Source: Thermococcus sp. M39
GTDB lineage: Archaea; Methanobacteriota_B; Thermococci; Thermococcales; Thermococcaceae
Reading direction: 5' to 3'
DNA: 64,000 nt
Assembly (NCBI RefSeq): GCF_012027325.1
Contig: NZ_SNUG01000005.1
Coordinates: 1-64,000, forward strand
Shown here in pieces: positions 1 to 8,981 of the stretch; positions within the stretch are counted from its first letter, which is position 1, and the number at the start of each line of letters is the position of its first letter. Both the position numbers and the translations under genes were made by a program. The notes under the pieces were generated by a model, which did not search any database, was not told the DNA's origin, and was given only the letters and a program-made list of their open reading frames with translations.

Positions 1-90
1 TTTGCTGACTATCGGATAGATTTCGGATTTTATGATCAGGATTTCCCTATGAAAGCTCAATACAACCACCAATCAGTCAAAAAACTTTAA
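1..90 (+). CDS. C-terminal tail of an unidentified gene (cut by window edge)
   Basis: A frame open from base 1 runs 29 codons to a TAA at 88-90. The residues are aromatic and charged (FADYRIDFGFYDQDF at the start, QSVKKL at the end) and do not look like random AT-rich translation. No domain can be recognised from so short a piece. It may be the end of a real upstream gene or part of the decayed region that also holds the truncated flavoprotein just downstream. Confidence 0.3.
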   Translation, partial: FADYRIDFGFYDQDFPMKAQYNHQSVKKL

Positions 91-142
91 GAACTTATAA
101 CTCTAACGATCTGATGGGAACTAGGGTGTAAGAGGTTACGAA

Positions 143-1006
143 ATGAGGAAATCTCTAGGAACAAAACCATGTGCTTGGGCAGTTCCAAAAAGTTTAGGAA
201 AATACATTGAAATTCCAGAAGAGTCTATTTTAAATGAAATACGTGGGCAAAGGACGTATCTCAACAATGAGTTGTTGAGTGAAAATTATCAAAGTGTATC
301 TAGAGGGTATATACTCGACAAACCTGCATTCATTAAATGGCTTGTGAATGACATAGAAGTTAAACTAGGTAAGCACATCAAATTCGAAGGGCAGGAACCC
401 ATGATAAAAACAAAAGACAAAGATGTTATTGTGATTGCTACAGGAAGCATGTTCTACAATGAAAGCAAGTGGAGGTTTTTGACATATCAATATATACTGG
501 AAGATGCTAAAATCGAAGATGATGTTTTAGAAATTTGGTTTTACACTGATTTCGTCGGCTATATTTGGGTATTCCCACGAGGAAATAAGGCAAATGTTGG
601 TATTGGAGGATTTTTAAGTTATGGCGAATTAAAAGCGAGACTTAATTCCTTCATTAAAAATGACGAGCGTTTTAGAGATGCAAAAATTGAAAGAAAAGAA
701 GGTGCATATATCTACGCTGGAGGTATAAAAGAGAAGATGTACAACCTTAAGCATCCCGCTATAGGAGAGGCGCTGGGAGCAGTATACCCACTAACTGGCG
801 AGGGGATAAGACCTTCAGTAATTTCCGCTTATGCACTGTCAAAGTCCATAAAAGATGGAAAGTCTTTCAAAGAAGAGTTTGAAAAAACTGGAATTCCCCA
901 GCAAATCAACTTTCAAAAACAATTAGTTGAAGCCCTGCTAAAAGCTCCACCACAGCTGAGAGGGATATTCCTAAGAAAAGCTTTTGGGAGCCCATCTAAC
1001 TATTGA
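143..1006 (+). pseudogene. 5'-truncated geranylgeranyl-reductase-family flavoprotein
   Basis: The 287 residues match the FAD-dependent geranylgeranyl reductase family, which saturates isoprenoid chains of archaeal membrane lipids. Visible family blocks are KPCAWAVP near the N-terminus, VIVIATGS near residue 95, the aromatic WVFPRGNKANVGIGG block near 143-157, and an AVYPLTGEGIRPS block near 213-225, which corresponds to the flavin-contacting C-terminal motif. The N-terminal Rossmann segment (GxGxxG plus the acidic ribose-binding residue, roughly the first 40 residues) is absent. The frame is closed upstream by a TAG at 122-124, with only seven codons between it and the ATG. Without the dinucleotide-binding loop it should not bind FAD normally, so it is called a truncated fossil. 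A shortened gene with a new role is possible but less likely. Confidence 0.6.
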
Positions 1007-1224
1007 GTACAGGATTCTAGACGTTACTGAGGCACCTCTCGAGGGAGTTAAGACATCCGAAAGACTATATTTTCTCACCTTATATTTGCCAAGCTTTTTC
1101 TTTTCATTTCTCAATTTCTTTCTCCAATGCTCAAAAATTTCTTCGATAATATTGAAAAAAATCGAAAAATTTTAATAAAAATTCGAATAGTCTAAAAATC
1201 TCTTCGAGAATTATCAAAGTTTTC
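1007..1224. promoter_or_regulatory. AT-rich upstream region of the lys operon with a phased TCGA array
   Basis: No convincing gene lies here. A 63-codon frame at 984-1175 is not supported. Bases 1142-1207 contain four TCGA cores, at 1143-1146, 1162-1165, 1183-1186 and 1204-1207. The first two are flanked as TTCGAT and ATCGAA, an inverted pair, and the third is the palindrome ATTCGAAT. Spacing is 19, 21 and 21 bases, close to two helical turns, and the array ends about 20 bases before the BRE. This is the geometry expected for cooperative binding of a dimeric regulator on one DNA face. The regulator is unknown; an Lrp/LysM-type protein is an inference. Confidence 0.45.
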
Positions 1225-1239
1225 CGAAATATTTATATA
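1225..1239 (+). promoter_or_regulatory. BRE/TATA promoter of the lysine operon
   Basis: A purine-rich BRE-like stretch (CGAAAT, 1225-1230) abuts an ATTTATATA TATA box at 1231-1239. Initiation is expected about 26 bases after the box centre, near 1261. That leaves a short leader carrying the AGGGGGTGG Shine-Dalgarno region at 1274-1282. Confidence 0.7.
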
Positions 1240-1278
1240 CCCATTCATGAATGTTGGGAGTGTCAAATCAGATAGGGG

Positions 1279-2391
1279 GTGGTACTATTAAGAGTCATAC
1301 AACTGCTGGATTCGACATTGAGAGAAGGAGAACAATCACCAGGGGTTAATTTTACTCCTGAGCAGAGATTGAGGATAGCAATAGAGCTAGATGAATTTGG
1401 AGTTGAGTTCATAGAAGTAGGACACCCAGCAGTGAGCCAAGACGTAATGGAAGGCATAAAACTAATAGCCAACCAAGGATTGAAAGCGAACCTCTTAGCA
1501 CACTCAAGGGCTTTGAGAAGGGACATAGACTTAGTTTTGGACACAAATGTAAACTGGATAGGAATATTCTTCTGTCTCTCAAATGCCTGCCTTCAAAAGC
1601 GCTTCAACATAACCCTTGAGCAAGCTTTAGACAGAATTGAAAATGCTATCCTTTATGCCAAAGATCATGGCTTAAAAGTGCGCTTTACACCAGAAGACGC
1701 AACAAGAACGGAGTGGGAAAACCTCGAGAGGGCCTTAAGCTTAGCAAAAGAACTTAAAGTCGACAGAGTAAGCATAGCAGATACAACAGGAAGTGCTCAT
1801 CCGCTCTACTTCTACGAGCTCGTTAGAAGAGTAGTTGGCTTCGGCATTCCAACCAACGTTCACTGCCACAACGATTTGGGCTTAGCTTTGGCAAATGCAA
1901 TAATGGGCATTGAAGCTGGAGCAACGTTAGTGGATGCAACGATAAATGGCATAGGAGAGAGAGTGGGAATAGTGGACTTGGCTCAAATTTCAACGATTCT
2001 CTACTACCACTACGGAATCAAGCACTACAAGCTTGAAAAGCTCTACGAGTTAAGCCAGATAATCCAAGAAATAACTGGAATTAGAGTGCAGAGGAATTAT
2101 CCAATAGTTGGGGAAAACGCCTTTATACACAAAGCTGGCTTGCATGTTTCCGCCGTGGTAAAAGACCCCAGGTTTTACGAGTTTTTACCAGCAGAGATCT
2201 TTGGAAGAGAGAGGGCGATTTATTTGGACAAATATGCAGGAAGGGACTCGATAAGATTCTACTTGGAAAAAATAGGAATCAGAGATGAAGAAATTACCGA
2301 AAAACTGCTCAGCATTGTGAAGAACTCTCAGGAAGTCTTCACCCCAGAAAGGCTTCTTGAAGAGGCAAGAAAAATGGGGGGAGTAGAATGA
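1279..2391 (+). CDS. Homocitrate synthase (LeuA/HCS family)
   Basis: This enzyme would condense 2-oxoglutarate with acetyl-CoA to homocitrate, the first step of the alpha-aminoadipate lysine route. The DRE-TIM signature is visible as [15 protein letters not shown] near residues 10-24, and the metal-binding HxH as HCHNDLGLA near 194-202. Length (370) fits archaeal homocitrate and isopropylmalate synthases without the long leucine-regulatory domain. Homocitrate rather than isopropylmalate synthase is inferred from the complete lysine operon that follows. The only standard start in frame is GTG at 1279, which overlaps the Shine-Dalgarno. The best-spaced codon after the ribosome site is TTA at 1288, so the true start is uncertain. 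The gene overlaps the next by four bases. Confidence 0.88.
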   Translation: MVLLRVIQLLDSTLREGEQSPGVNFTPEQRLRIAIELDEFGVEFIEVGHPAVSQDVMEGIKLIANQGLKANLLAHSRALRRDIDLVLDTNVNWIGIFFCLSNACLQKRFNITLEQALDRIENAILYAKDHGLKVRFTPEDATRTEWENLERALSLAKELKVDRVSIADTTGSAHPLYFYELVRRVVGFGIPTNVHCHNDLGLALANAIMGIEAGATLVDATINGIGERVGIVDLAQISTILYYHYGIKHYKLEKLYELSQIIQEITGIRVQRNYPIVGENAFIHKAGLHVSAVVKDPRFYEFLPAEIFGRERAIYLDKYAGRDSIRFYLEKIGIRDEEITEKLLSIVKNSQEVFTPERLLEEARKMGGVE

Positions 2392-3542
2392 CAATTGTTG
2401 AAGAGCTGTTGAATGCAAAAGCCGGAGAGGCCGTGATAAGGGAAGTTGATTTAATTTACACCCATGACGGAACGATGCCCCTAATCATTGAATCTTTTAG
2501 AAAGACATTCACAAGAGTAAGAAAACCCGATAGAGCTTTCATTTTCTTTGACCACGTTTATCCAGCACCAACGGTGAAAATAGCAAATCTGCAGAGAGAA
2601 ATCAGGGAATTCGCAAGGGAACAGGGAATTAGAATATTCGAAGGCTACGGTATCTCCCACCAAGTCGTTCCAGAGGAAGGCCTATTAGAGGGGGCAAAAA
2701 TAATCATTGGGGCGGATTCACACACGCCAACATTAGGTGCCTTTGGAGTGTTTGCCGTTGGAATGGGAGCAACTGACACCGCCATAGCTTTAGGATTAGG
2801 CAAAACTTGGTTCAGAGTTCCGGAAAGCGTTAGAGTAAACCTCGAAGGAAGATTAGGCAAAAATGTTATGGCAATGGACTTAATGCTTCACTTGATCGGA
2901 TTACTGAAAGATTTTGATATGAACTACAAGACCCTAGAGTTCTTTGGGGGCCTTGACCTTTCAATTGACGAAAAAATGACAATAGCAAACTTCAGCGTTG
3001 AGACAAATGCAAAGACAGCTGTTTTAGACAACGGAACATTCAGCGGAGATGGAGATTACTTGAGGGAGATTACAATAGAGCTTGGCCAAATTGAGCCTCT
3101 AGTAGCTTTACCACACCACCCAAGCAATGTTGAGAGAGTTGAGAAGGTTAAAAGAAAGATTGACCAAGTTTTCATAGGCTCATGTACAAACGGAAGGCTT
3201 GAGCAACTTAGGAAAGTAGCAGAAATCCTCGAAGGCGAACAGGTTAGTGTGAGAACTTTTATAGGGCCAGCATCAAGAAAGATTTACCTCCAAATGATAA
3301 AAGAAGGAATTATGCAAAGGCTAATTGACGCAGGAGTCACTGTTCTTCCTCCCGGATGTGGGCCTTGCTTAGGAAGGCACATGGGAGTAGCTGGAGATGG
3401 AGAGGTAATTCTGAGCACAACCAACAGGAACTTTAAAGGAAGGATGGGCTCTCCAAACGCTGAAATCTATCTTGCTAGCCCTGTTACTGCAGCGGTGAGT
3501 GCAATTTATGGAGAGATAACGAATCCGGAGGATGTGCTATGA
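2388..3542 (+). CDS. lysT: Homoaconitase large subunit (3-isopropylmalate dehydratase LeuC family)
   Basis: The large, iron-sulfur subunit of the enzyme that converts homocitrate to homoisocitrate via homoaconitate. The three 4Fe-4S ligands are visible: the cysteine in GSCTNGR near residue 264 and two in PPGCGPCLG near 324-327. Substrate-site elements include GADSHTPT near 106 and the GMGATD block. At 384 residues it is of the compact archaeal type, shorter than bacterial LeuC. It starts inside the end of the homocitrate synthase gene (ATGA overlap) and its own stop overlaps the small-subunit start, consistent with coupled translation of the two subunits. Leucine-pathway isopropylmalate isomerase activity cannot be excluded from sequence alone. 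Confidence 0.88.
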   Translation: MTIVEELLNAKAGEAVIREVDLIYTHDGTMPLIIESFRKTFTRVRKPDRAFIFFDHVYPAPTVKIANLQREIREFAREQGIRIFEGYGISHQVVPEEGLLEGAKIIIGADSHTPTLGAFGVFAVGMGATDTAIALGLGKTWFRVPESVRVNLEGRLGKNVMAMDLMLHLIGLLKDFDMNYKTLEFFGGLDLSIDEKMTIANFSVETNAKTAVLDNGTFSGDGDYLREITIELGQIEPLVALPHHPSNVERVEKVKRKIDQVFIGSCTNGRLEQLRKVAEILEGEQVSVRTFIGPASRKIYLQMIKEGIMQRLIDAGVTVLPPGCGPCLGRHMGVAGDGEVILSTTNRNFKGRMGSPNAEIYLASPVTAAVSAIYGEITNPEDVL

Positions 3543-4018
3543 GGGTGTGGAAATTTTGGGATAATGTTTCAACTGATGAAATAACTCCCGGAAGATACAA
3601 CTTAACTAAAGACCCACAAGAATTAGCCAAAATAGCGTTCATAGAAGTTAGACCAGAGTTCTCTCAAAATGTAAAACCAGGGGATGTAATAGTCGGTGGA
3701 AGGAACTTTGGAATTGGTTCATCGAGGGAGTCAGCCGCTTTGGCATTGAAAGCCTCTGGAATAAGCGGAATTATCGCAAAGTCATTTGGAAGGATATTTT
3801 ACAGGAATTGCATTAACTTGGGCATTCCTCTCTTAATTGGCGACACGGACTGGCTGAACGATGGAGATGAGATTGAAGTCGATTGGAAACGGGGAATTGT
3901 GAGAAAAGGTGATGAAGTAAGGAAGTTTAAGCCATTGGATGGCTTCCTCTTCGAGATAGTTGAGAGCGGTGGGATAATTGAATACGTGAGAAGGAGGGGA
4001 GACTTATGTATAGAGTAG
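3539..4018 (+). CDS. lysU: Homoaconitase small subunit (swivel domain, LeuD family)
   Basis: The 159-residue swivelling domain that completes the active site of the LysT partner. Family blocks are [15 protein letters not shown] near 53-67 and [18 protein letters not shown] near 80-97. The substrate-selecting loop near residue 20 reads Y-N-L-T ([11 protein letters not shown]). In characterised archaeal enzymes this loop is YLRT for homoaconitase and YLVY/YLVM-like for isopropylmalate isomerase, so this variant is neither. Pairing with homocitrate synthase and homoisocitrate dehydrogenase supports the lysine role, with a possible second role in leucine synthesis. The following gene begins inside its last codons. 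Confidence 0.87.
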   Translation: MRVWKFWDNVSTDEITPGRYNLTKDPQELAKIAFIEVRPEFSQNVKPGDVIVGGRNFGIGSSRESAALALKASGISGIIAKSFGRIFYRNCINLGIPLLIGDTDWLNDGDEIEVDWKRGIVRKGDEVRKFKPLDGFLFEIVESGGIIEYVRRRGDLCIE

Positions 4019-5049
4019 CGGTCATTAAGGGAGATGGCATTGGTATTGAAGTTACGGAAGCCGCGATGGAGGTCATAAGAGCTGTAACCGATAAAATAGA
4101 GTTCGTTGAGTTTGAGGGCGGCTTTGAAGTATTCAAAAGATATGGGGTCCCAATAAGAGAGGAGGACTTGGAAGAGATAAAGAAAATGGATGCAGTTTTA
4201 TTTGGGGCAACATCAACACCTTTTGACGTTCCAAATTACAAAAGCTTAATTATAACACTTAGAAAGGAACTCGACCTTTATGCTAACCTAAGGATAATTC
4301 CAGACTTATGGAATGATAGAGAAATCTACATCGTTAGGGAGAATAGTGAAGGCCTTTACTCTGGTGTTTATAGATCTACAGATGAAAGGACAATAGATTT
4401 CAGAGTAATAACAAGGGAAGGAGCTGAAAGAATAGCAAGATTTGCCATAAATTTGGCAAAAGAGAAAGGGGAGAAGATTACTTTTGTCCATAAAGCAAAC
4501 GTTCTAATGGGTGACAAGTTCTTTAGGAAAATTGTCTTGAGTTTAGCTGAAAAGGAAGGAGTCGAGGTTAGAGAGAAAATTATAGATTCCTTCACAATAG
4601 AACTCGTTAGGAATCCATGGAGTCAGGGGATTATTTTAACGGAAAATCTCTTTGGTGACATTCTCTCGGACTTAGCAGCTATTCACGCAAAGAGTATTGG
4701 AATTGTTCCCTCTGGGAACTATGGTGATGATATCGCTCTATTTGAGCCTATTCACGGAACTGCACCTGACATAGCTGGAAAAGGAATAGCTAATCCAATT
4801 GGGGCCATTTTGAGCGGTGCTATGCTTTTGGATTATCTCAACTTAAACGGTCAAATTATCTGGGAAGCAGTCAAATCTTACGTCAGGAAAGGCAATCTAA
4901 CTCCCGATTTGGGAGGGACTGCAATGACGAAGGATGTCGTTGAAGGAATTATTAGGGAGATAGAATATCGAATTGACCCCTTGGAGTGGGATGAAGTTTG
5001 GGTTGATGAGATTAGGATCAACTTTATCCCAACGCTTTTCATAAAGTAA
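4006..5049 (+). CDS. Homoisocitrate dehydrogenase (beta-decarboxylating dehydrogenase family)
   Basis: Oxidatively decarboxylates homoisocitrate to 2-oxoadipate using NAD(P), Mg/Mn dependent. Family features are the N-terminal GDGIGIEV, the substrate-binding [10 protein letters not shown] near residue 106, the catalytic lysine in FVHKANVL near 165, the metal-binding [12 protein letters not shown] near 213-224, and the cofactor region [18 protein letters not shown] near 250-267. Length 347 is normal. The ATG at 4006 lies 13 bases inside lysU, so the two are translationally linked. It is the last gene of the first block of the operon; a 94-base gap with its own TATA-like element precedes lysW. 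2-Oxoadipate would next be aminated by an aminotransferase that is not in this window. Confidence 0.88.
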   Translation: MYRVAVIKGDGIGIEVTEAAMEVIRAVTDKIEFVEFEGGFEVFKRYGVPIREEDLEEIKKMDAVLFGATSTPFDVPNYKSLIITLRKELDLYANLRIIPDLWNDREIYIVRENSEGLYSGVYRSTDERTIDFRVITREGAERIARFAINLAKEKGEKITFVHKANVLMGDKFFRKIVLSLAEKEGVEVREKIIDSFTIELVRNPWSQGIILTENLFGDILSDLAAIHAKSIGIVPSGNYGDDIALFEPIHGTAPDIAGKGIANPIGAILSGAMLLDYLNLNGQIIWEAVKSYVRKGNLTPDLGGTAMTKDVVEGIIREIEYRIDPLEWDEVWVDEIRINFIPTLFIK

Positions 5050-5100
5050 TGTTTCATTTGTAACAAAAGCTAAAAACTTAGAAATAAATGCTACAAAAAA

Positions 5101-5109
5101 GATTTAAAG
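5101..5109 (+). promoter_or_regulatory. Possible internal promoter before lysW
   Basis: An A-rich run followed by GATTTAAAG sits in the 94-base gap after homoisocitrate dehydrogenase. Initiation near 5130 would give a leader carrying the strong GGAGGTGA at 5131-5138. This would let the LysW carrier module be expressed apart from the homocitrate branch, which would make sense if it also serves arginine synthesis. Confidence 0.45.
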
Positions 5110-5143
5110 CTTTCCAAATGTTAAGCGGAAGGAGGTGAACGAA

Positions 5144-5305
5144 ATGGTGGAGTGTCCAGTTTGCGGAGCGGATATTGAGGTCGGAGAGTTAGAGTTACAC
5201 CAAATAATTGAGTGCCCAGTCTGTGGAGCTGAGCTTGAGGTGGTTGGCTTAGACCCAATAGTCTTGGAAGAGATCCCAGAGGTAGAAGAAGACTGGGGCG
5301 AGTAG
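5144..5305 (+). CDS. lysW: LysW, amino-group carrier protein
   Basis: A 53-residue acidic protein with two CPVC zinc-ribbon pairs (residues 4-7 and 24-27) and the diagnostic EDWGE C-terminus. In Thermus, Sulfolobus and Thermococcus the terminal glutamate of LysW is joined to the alpha-amino group of aminoadipate or glutamate. This protects the amine and gives the following enzymes an acidic handle. The ATG at 5144 follows GGAGGTGA with five bases between. The gene is short enough to be missed by simple length cut-offs. Its neighbours LysX, Y, Z, J and K are exactly the enzymes that act on LysW conjugates. Confidence 0.95.
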   Translation: MVECPVCGADIEVGELELHQIIECPVCGAELEVVGLDPIVLEEIPEVEEDWGE

Positions 5306-5336
5306 CCCTTTAACCTTCTTTTTTGGAGGCCAGGCA

Positions 5337-6158
5337 ATGAAAATCGGCATAACTTACACAATAATGCGCAAGGAAGAGATGATGCTCAAGGAGAGAGCGA
5401 AAGATTACGGAGAAGTGGTTATGCTTCACGATAGCGACGTTGTTTTCCCCCAAAGCTACGACGTAGATGTTGTGATAATAAGGAATGTCAGTCACTTTAA
5501 GGCCCTATATTTAGCAAAGCTCTTCGAGAATGAAGGCATTCCAACTGTGAATCCCTTCCATATAATACTTGAAGCGGGAGATAAACTCCTAGCAACCTTA
5601 AAGCTTAGTAAAAAGGTCAATATTCCGAGATGGAGTGTTGCCTTTGATGAGAAAAGCGTCAAAAAAGTCGCTGAAACTCTTGGCTATCCTATAGTTTCAA
5701 AACCAGTCTTTGGAAGTTGGGGAAGGCTGATAACGAAAATAAACGATGATGATGCATTGGAAGGAATAATAGAGCACAAAAAGTGGCTGAGCAATCCACT
5801 TTACAAAATCTACTACTTCCAAGAATTTGTCAAAAAGCCAGGAAGGGACATTAGGAGCTATGTTATTGGAGGAGAATTTGTTACTGCTATTTACAGATAT
5901 TCTGAGCATTGGATAACAAATACCGCTAGGGGCGGAAAGGCCGTCCCTTGTACTGATGAAGAAGTGAGGGAGATTTCCATTAAGGCTTGGGAAGCATTTG
6001 GGGAAGGTGCTTTGGCTATAGATATCTTCGAGAGTGAGGAAGGACTGCTGGTTAATGAGGTTAACCCAACTATGGAGTTCAAAAACACAGCTAAAGCTAC
6101 TGGAGTTGATATAGCTAGGAAAATCGTTGAGTATGCAGTTGAGGTGGCTAAAAGATGA
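5337..6158 (+). CDS. lysX: LysX, LysW-aminoadipate (glutamate) ligase
   Basis: A RimK-type ATP-grasp ligase of 273 residues that attaches alpha-aminoadipate, and in Thermococcus reportedly also glutamate, to the C-terminal glutamate of LysW. ATP-grasp features are SKPVFGSWGRLI near residues 121-132 (ATP lysine and flexible loop), FVKKPGRDIRSYVIG near 163-177, and the metal-binding LAIDIFESEEGLLVNEVNPT near 224-243. It lies 31 bases after lysW behind a GGAGG site, and its stop overlaps the start of lysY. There is no separate ArgX gene in the window, which supports dual substrate use. Confidence 0.92.
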   Translation: MKIGITYTIMRKEEMMLKERAKDYGEVVMLHDSDVVFPQSYDVDVVIIRNVSHFKALYLAKLFENEGIPTVNPFHIILEAGDKLLATLKLSKKVNIPRWSVAFDEKSVKKVAETLGYPIVSKPVFGSWGRLITKINDDDALEGIIEHKKWLSNPLYKIYYFQEFVKKPGRDIRSYVIGGEFVTAIYRYSEHWITNTARGGKAVPCTDEEVREISIKAWEAFGEGALAIDIFESEEGLLVNEVNPTMEFKNTAKATGVDIARKIVEYAVEVAKR

Positions 6159-7147
6159 TTAAAGCAGCTGTTGTTGGTGCAAGCGGTTATATTGGGGGAG
6201 AGTTGGTTAGACTCTTAGCGATGCATCCCGAGGTTGAGATAACGGCAATAACATCAAGAAGATACGCTGGAAAAAAAGTTCACAAGGTTCATCCAAACTT
6301 GAGAGGGCTAAATTTGCGCTTTACAAATGATTATGACTTTGACGCTGATGTTATATTTTTAGCAGTCCCTCATGGAGAGTCAATGAAAATTATCGACGAA
6401 TTCCTTGGCAGTGCAAAAATAATCGACCTCAGCGCTGATTTCAGGGTAAGCTTAGACCTCTACGAGAGATATTATGGAGAGCATGTAAAGCCAGAGCTCA
6501 TTGATGAGTTCGTCTATGGATTGCCAGAAATTCACAGAGAGGAGATTAAAAAAGCCGAGCTAATAGCGAATCCCGGTTGTAATGCCACAGCAGTCATTTT
6601 AGCTTTGTATCCCTTCAAAGGAGATGTTAGCGAAGCAATAGTGGATTTAAAGGTTAGCTCAAGTGCTGGTGGAAGAAGAGAAAACGTGGCAAGTATTCAT
6701 CCCGAGAGGTCCCATGTGGTTAGGGTCTATAAAGCATTCCACCACAGGCACGAAGCTGAGGTAATTCAAGAGACCAATGTAAAGGCTCAGTTCACAGTTC
6801 ATTCTGTTGACTTGGTGAGAGGGCTTTTGGCTACAATTTACTTCAAGATGGAAACGAGTGAGAAAGAGCTCTATAAGAGATTTTTCCGCTACCTAAAAGA
6901 GCCATTCATAAGAATCGTCAAAGAGAAAGGTGGAATCCAAAAACTTCCCGATCCAAAGTACGTAATAGGAAGCAACTTCGTTGATATAGGCTTTGCCTAC
7001 GATGAGGAGAATCAAAGGGTTATACTCTTTTCCGCATTGGACAATTTAATTAAAGGCGGCGCTGGACAAGCGGTGCAAAACATGAACATAGCTTTTGGTT
7101 TAGATGAGACTCTAGGACTGAACTACTTGCCAGTGTATCCAATTTGA
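6155..7147 (+). CDS. lysY: LysY, LysW-aminoadipyl/glutamyl-phosphate reductase
   Basis: An ArgC-family NADPH-dependent reductase that converts the LysW-bound acyl phosphate to the semialdehyde. The N-terminal Rossmann motif is GASGYIGGEL near residues 8-17. The catalytic cysteine is in ANPGCNATA near residue 144, and a histidine-containing block follows in the ERSHVVRVYKAFHHRHEAE region. Length 330 is typical. It overlaps lysX by four bases, and the next kinase starts about 12 bases after its stop. Confidence 0.92.
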   Translation: MIKAAVVGASGYIGGELVRLLAMHPEVEITAITSRRYAGKKVHKVHPNLRGLNLRFTNDYDFDADVIFLAVPHGESMKIIDEFLGSAKIIDLSADFRVSLDLYERYYGEHVKPELIDEFVYGLPEIHREEIKKAELIANPGCNATAVILALYPFKGDVSEAIVDLKVSSSAGGRRENVASIHPERSHVVRVYKAFHHRHEAEVIQETNVKAQFTVHSVDLVRGLLATIYFKMETSEKELYKRFFRYLKEPFIRIVKEKGGIQKLPDPKYVIGSNFVDIGFAYDEENQRVILFSALDNLIKGGAGQAVQNMNIAFGLDETLGLNYLPVYPI

Positions 7148-7158
7148 AGGTGAGGGAG

Positions 7159-7887
7159 ATGAGGGTCGTTAAAATTGGAGGAGCAGTTTTAGATAGGCTG
7201 GAAGAGTTTGATGGAATTTTAGAGGGGGATATAATAACTCACGGTGGCTCAGATTACGTTGATGAGCTTTCCAAAAGGTTAGGAATAGAGGTTAAAAGAC
7301 TTAAAAGCCCCTCCGGTGTGGAGTTTAGGTACACTCCAAAAGAAGTGCTTGAGATTTATTTAATGGCTATAATGAAGGCCAACAAGAGGATAGTTTCCCT
7401 CCTCCAGAGCAGAGGAATTAACACCATAGGATTGAGCGGGCTTGATTTAGGCCTCATAAAAGCTGAGAGGAAAAAGCTCATCAAAGCCATAATCAATGGA
7501 AAAAAAGTTGCAATAAGGGATGACTACTCTGGTATTATAAGGGAAATCAACGTTAAAGCCTTAAGGGAACTCAGCAAGGTAGGAGTTCCTGTTATAGCGC
7601 CAATAGCAATGAGCGAAGCCTATGAACCTTTGAATATTGATGGGGATAAGCTAGCCCATGCAATAGCTCTAAGTTTGAAAGCAGATGAGCTTGTCTTTTT
7701 AACGGACACAGCTTTTTTGGTTGATGGTGAAATAGTTGAAAAAATTAAGGTTAATGAAATGGAAGAGTTCTTGCCCTTTGCAAAAGGAGGAATGAAGAGG
7801 AAGCTGCTTATGGCTAAAAAATCCGTTGAAAGCGGTGTTAAAAAGGTGATCATCCAAGGATTTAACGGCAGGACGGTGATTGAATGA
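7159..7887 (+). CDS. lysZ: LysZ, LysW-aminoadipate/glutamate kinase
   Basis: An amino-acid kinase family protein (ArgB-like) that phosphorylates the side-chain carboxylate of the LysW conjugate. The N-terminal KIGGAVL holds the phosphate-binding lysine. [15 protein letters not shown] near 93-107 and the later [13 protein letters not shown] and [10 protein letters not shown] blocks form the nucleotide and substrate sites. The ATG at 7159 was chosen over an upstream TTG at 7144 because GAAGGTGAGGG lies directly before it and family members begin at this residue, giving 242 residues. In the operon the reductase gene precedes the kinase gene. Confidence 0.92.
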   Translation: MRVVKIGGAVLDRLEEFDGILEGDIITHGGSDYVDELSKRLGIEVKRLKSPSGVEFRYTPKEVLEIYLMAIMKANKRIVSLLQSRGINTIGLSGLDLGLIKAERKKLIKAIINGKKVAIRDDYSGIIREINVKALRELSKVGVPVIAPIAMSEAYEPLNIDGDKLAHAIALSLKADELVFLTDTAFLVDGEIVEKIKVNEMEEFLPFAKGGMKRKLLMAKKSVESGVKKVIIQGFNGRTVIE

Positions 7888-8981
7888 GAGAGGTAAGCGT
7901 TTACAAAAAGAGGCTCACGCTCGTCAAAGGAAAGGGCGTTTACGTCTGGGATGATAAAGGGAACAAATACCTCGATGCAATAGCTGGGATAGGCGTTGCA
8001 ATCTTAGGACATGCAAACGAAGAGCTTGCGGAGGCAATAAATGAACAGATGAGAAAGCTGGTAGTCGCTGGACCAATGTTCGAGCATGAGGAAAAGGAAG
8101 AATTTTTCGAGGAGCTATCTCACTTTGTCAATTTTGAATACGCCTTCATGGGAAACTCTGGAACTGAAGCTGTTGAAGCGGCTTTAAAGTTTGCCCGCCT
8201 TTATACTGGAAGGAAAGAGATAATAGCTATGACAAATGCTTTCCACGGAAGAACATTTGGCTCTCTAAGTGCAACTTGGAAGCCAAAGTATAGGCAGGGG
8301 TTTGAGCCTTTAGTTCCTGGGTTTAAGCATATCCCATTCAACAATGTTGAAGCGGCAAAAGAGGCTATAACAAAAGAAACTGCCGCTGTAATACTTGAGC
8401 CAATTCAAGGAGAAGGTGGCATTGTTCCAGCTAAAGAAGAGTTCGTGAAAACATTGAGGGATTTAACTGAGGATGTTGGGGCTTTGCTCATAGTGGATGA
8501 GGTCCAAAGCGCCTTTAGAACTGGAAAGTTCTTGGCTATAGAGCACTATGGTGTTGAGCCGGATATAGTTACGATGGGAAAAGGGTTGGCCAATGGAGTC
8601 CCAATCGGATTAACATTAACGAACTTTGATGTTCCGAGGGGCAAGCACGGCTCAACCTTTGGAGGAAATCCCCTCGCTTGTAAAGCTGCAGCTACAACGC
8701 TTAGAATTTTGAGAAGGGAAAGGCTAATAGAAAAAGCCCCCGAGAAGTCCATAACCGTCGAGGGAGAAAAGGTCGTGATGACAAGAGGCAAGGGATTGAT
8801 GATTGGAATCGTCTTGAAAGAAAGCGCTGGAAAGTACGTCCAAGCACTGCAAGATAAGGGTCTCTTAGTTGGAACCGCAGGAAATAGAGTGATTAGACTA
8901 CTACCGCCGCTCATAATAACAAAGGAACAAATGCTTTGGGTCAAAGAGACCATTGAAGGTGTCCTAAATGAAAATCAGTGA
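7884..8981 (+). CDS. lysJ: LysJ, LysW-lysine/ornithine aminotransferase
   Basis: A class III PLP aminotransferase (ArgD-like) that converts the LysW-bound semialdehyde to LysW-lysine or LysW-ornithine with glutamate as donor. PLP-site features are [16 protein letters not shown] near residues 91-106, FHGRTFG near 120, the aspartate in [13 protein letters not shown] near 194-206, and the Schiff-base lysine in [12 protein letters not shown] near 220. At 365 residues it is slightly shorter than bacterial ArgD. The gene overlaps lysZ by four bases and lysK by 14. Confidence 0.92.
   Translation: MREVSVYKKRLTLVKGKGVYVWDDKGNKYLDAIAGIGVAILGHANEELAEAINEQMRKLVVAGPMFEHEEKEEFFEELSHFVNFEYAFMGNSGTEAVEAALKFARLYTGRKEIIAMTNAFHGRTFGSLSATWKPKYRQGFEPLVPGFKHIPFNNVEAAKEAITKETAAVILEPIQGEGGIVPAKEEFVKTLRDLTEDVGALLIVDEVQSAFRTGKFLAIEHYGVEPDIVTMGKGLANGVPIGLTLTNFDVPRGKHGSTFGGNPLACKAAATTLRILRRERLIEKAPEKSITVEGEKVVMTRGKGLMIGIVLKESAGKYVQALQDKGLLVGTAGNRVIRLLPPLIITKEQMLWVKETIEGVLNENQ

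Noticed and set aside
984-1175. 63-codon plus-strand frame after the truncated reductase
   Set aside because: It overlaps the end of the fossil, has no ribosome site, and turns into phenylalanine/serine-rich translation of AT-rich spacer.
1247-1291. 14-codon frame between the lys TATA box and homocitrate synthase
   Set aside because: Its ATG lies upstream of the predicted transcription start, so it would not be on the mRNA.
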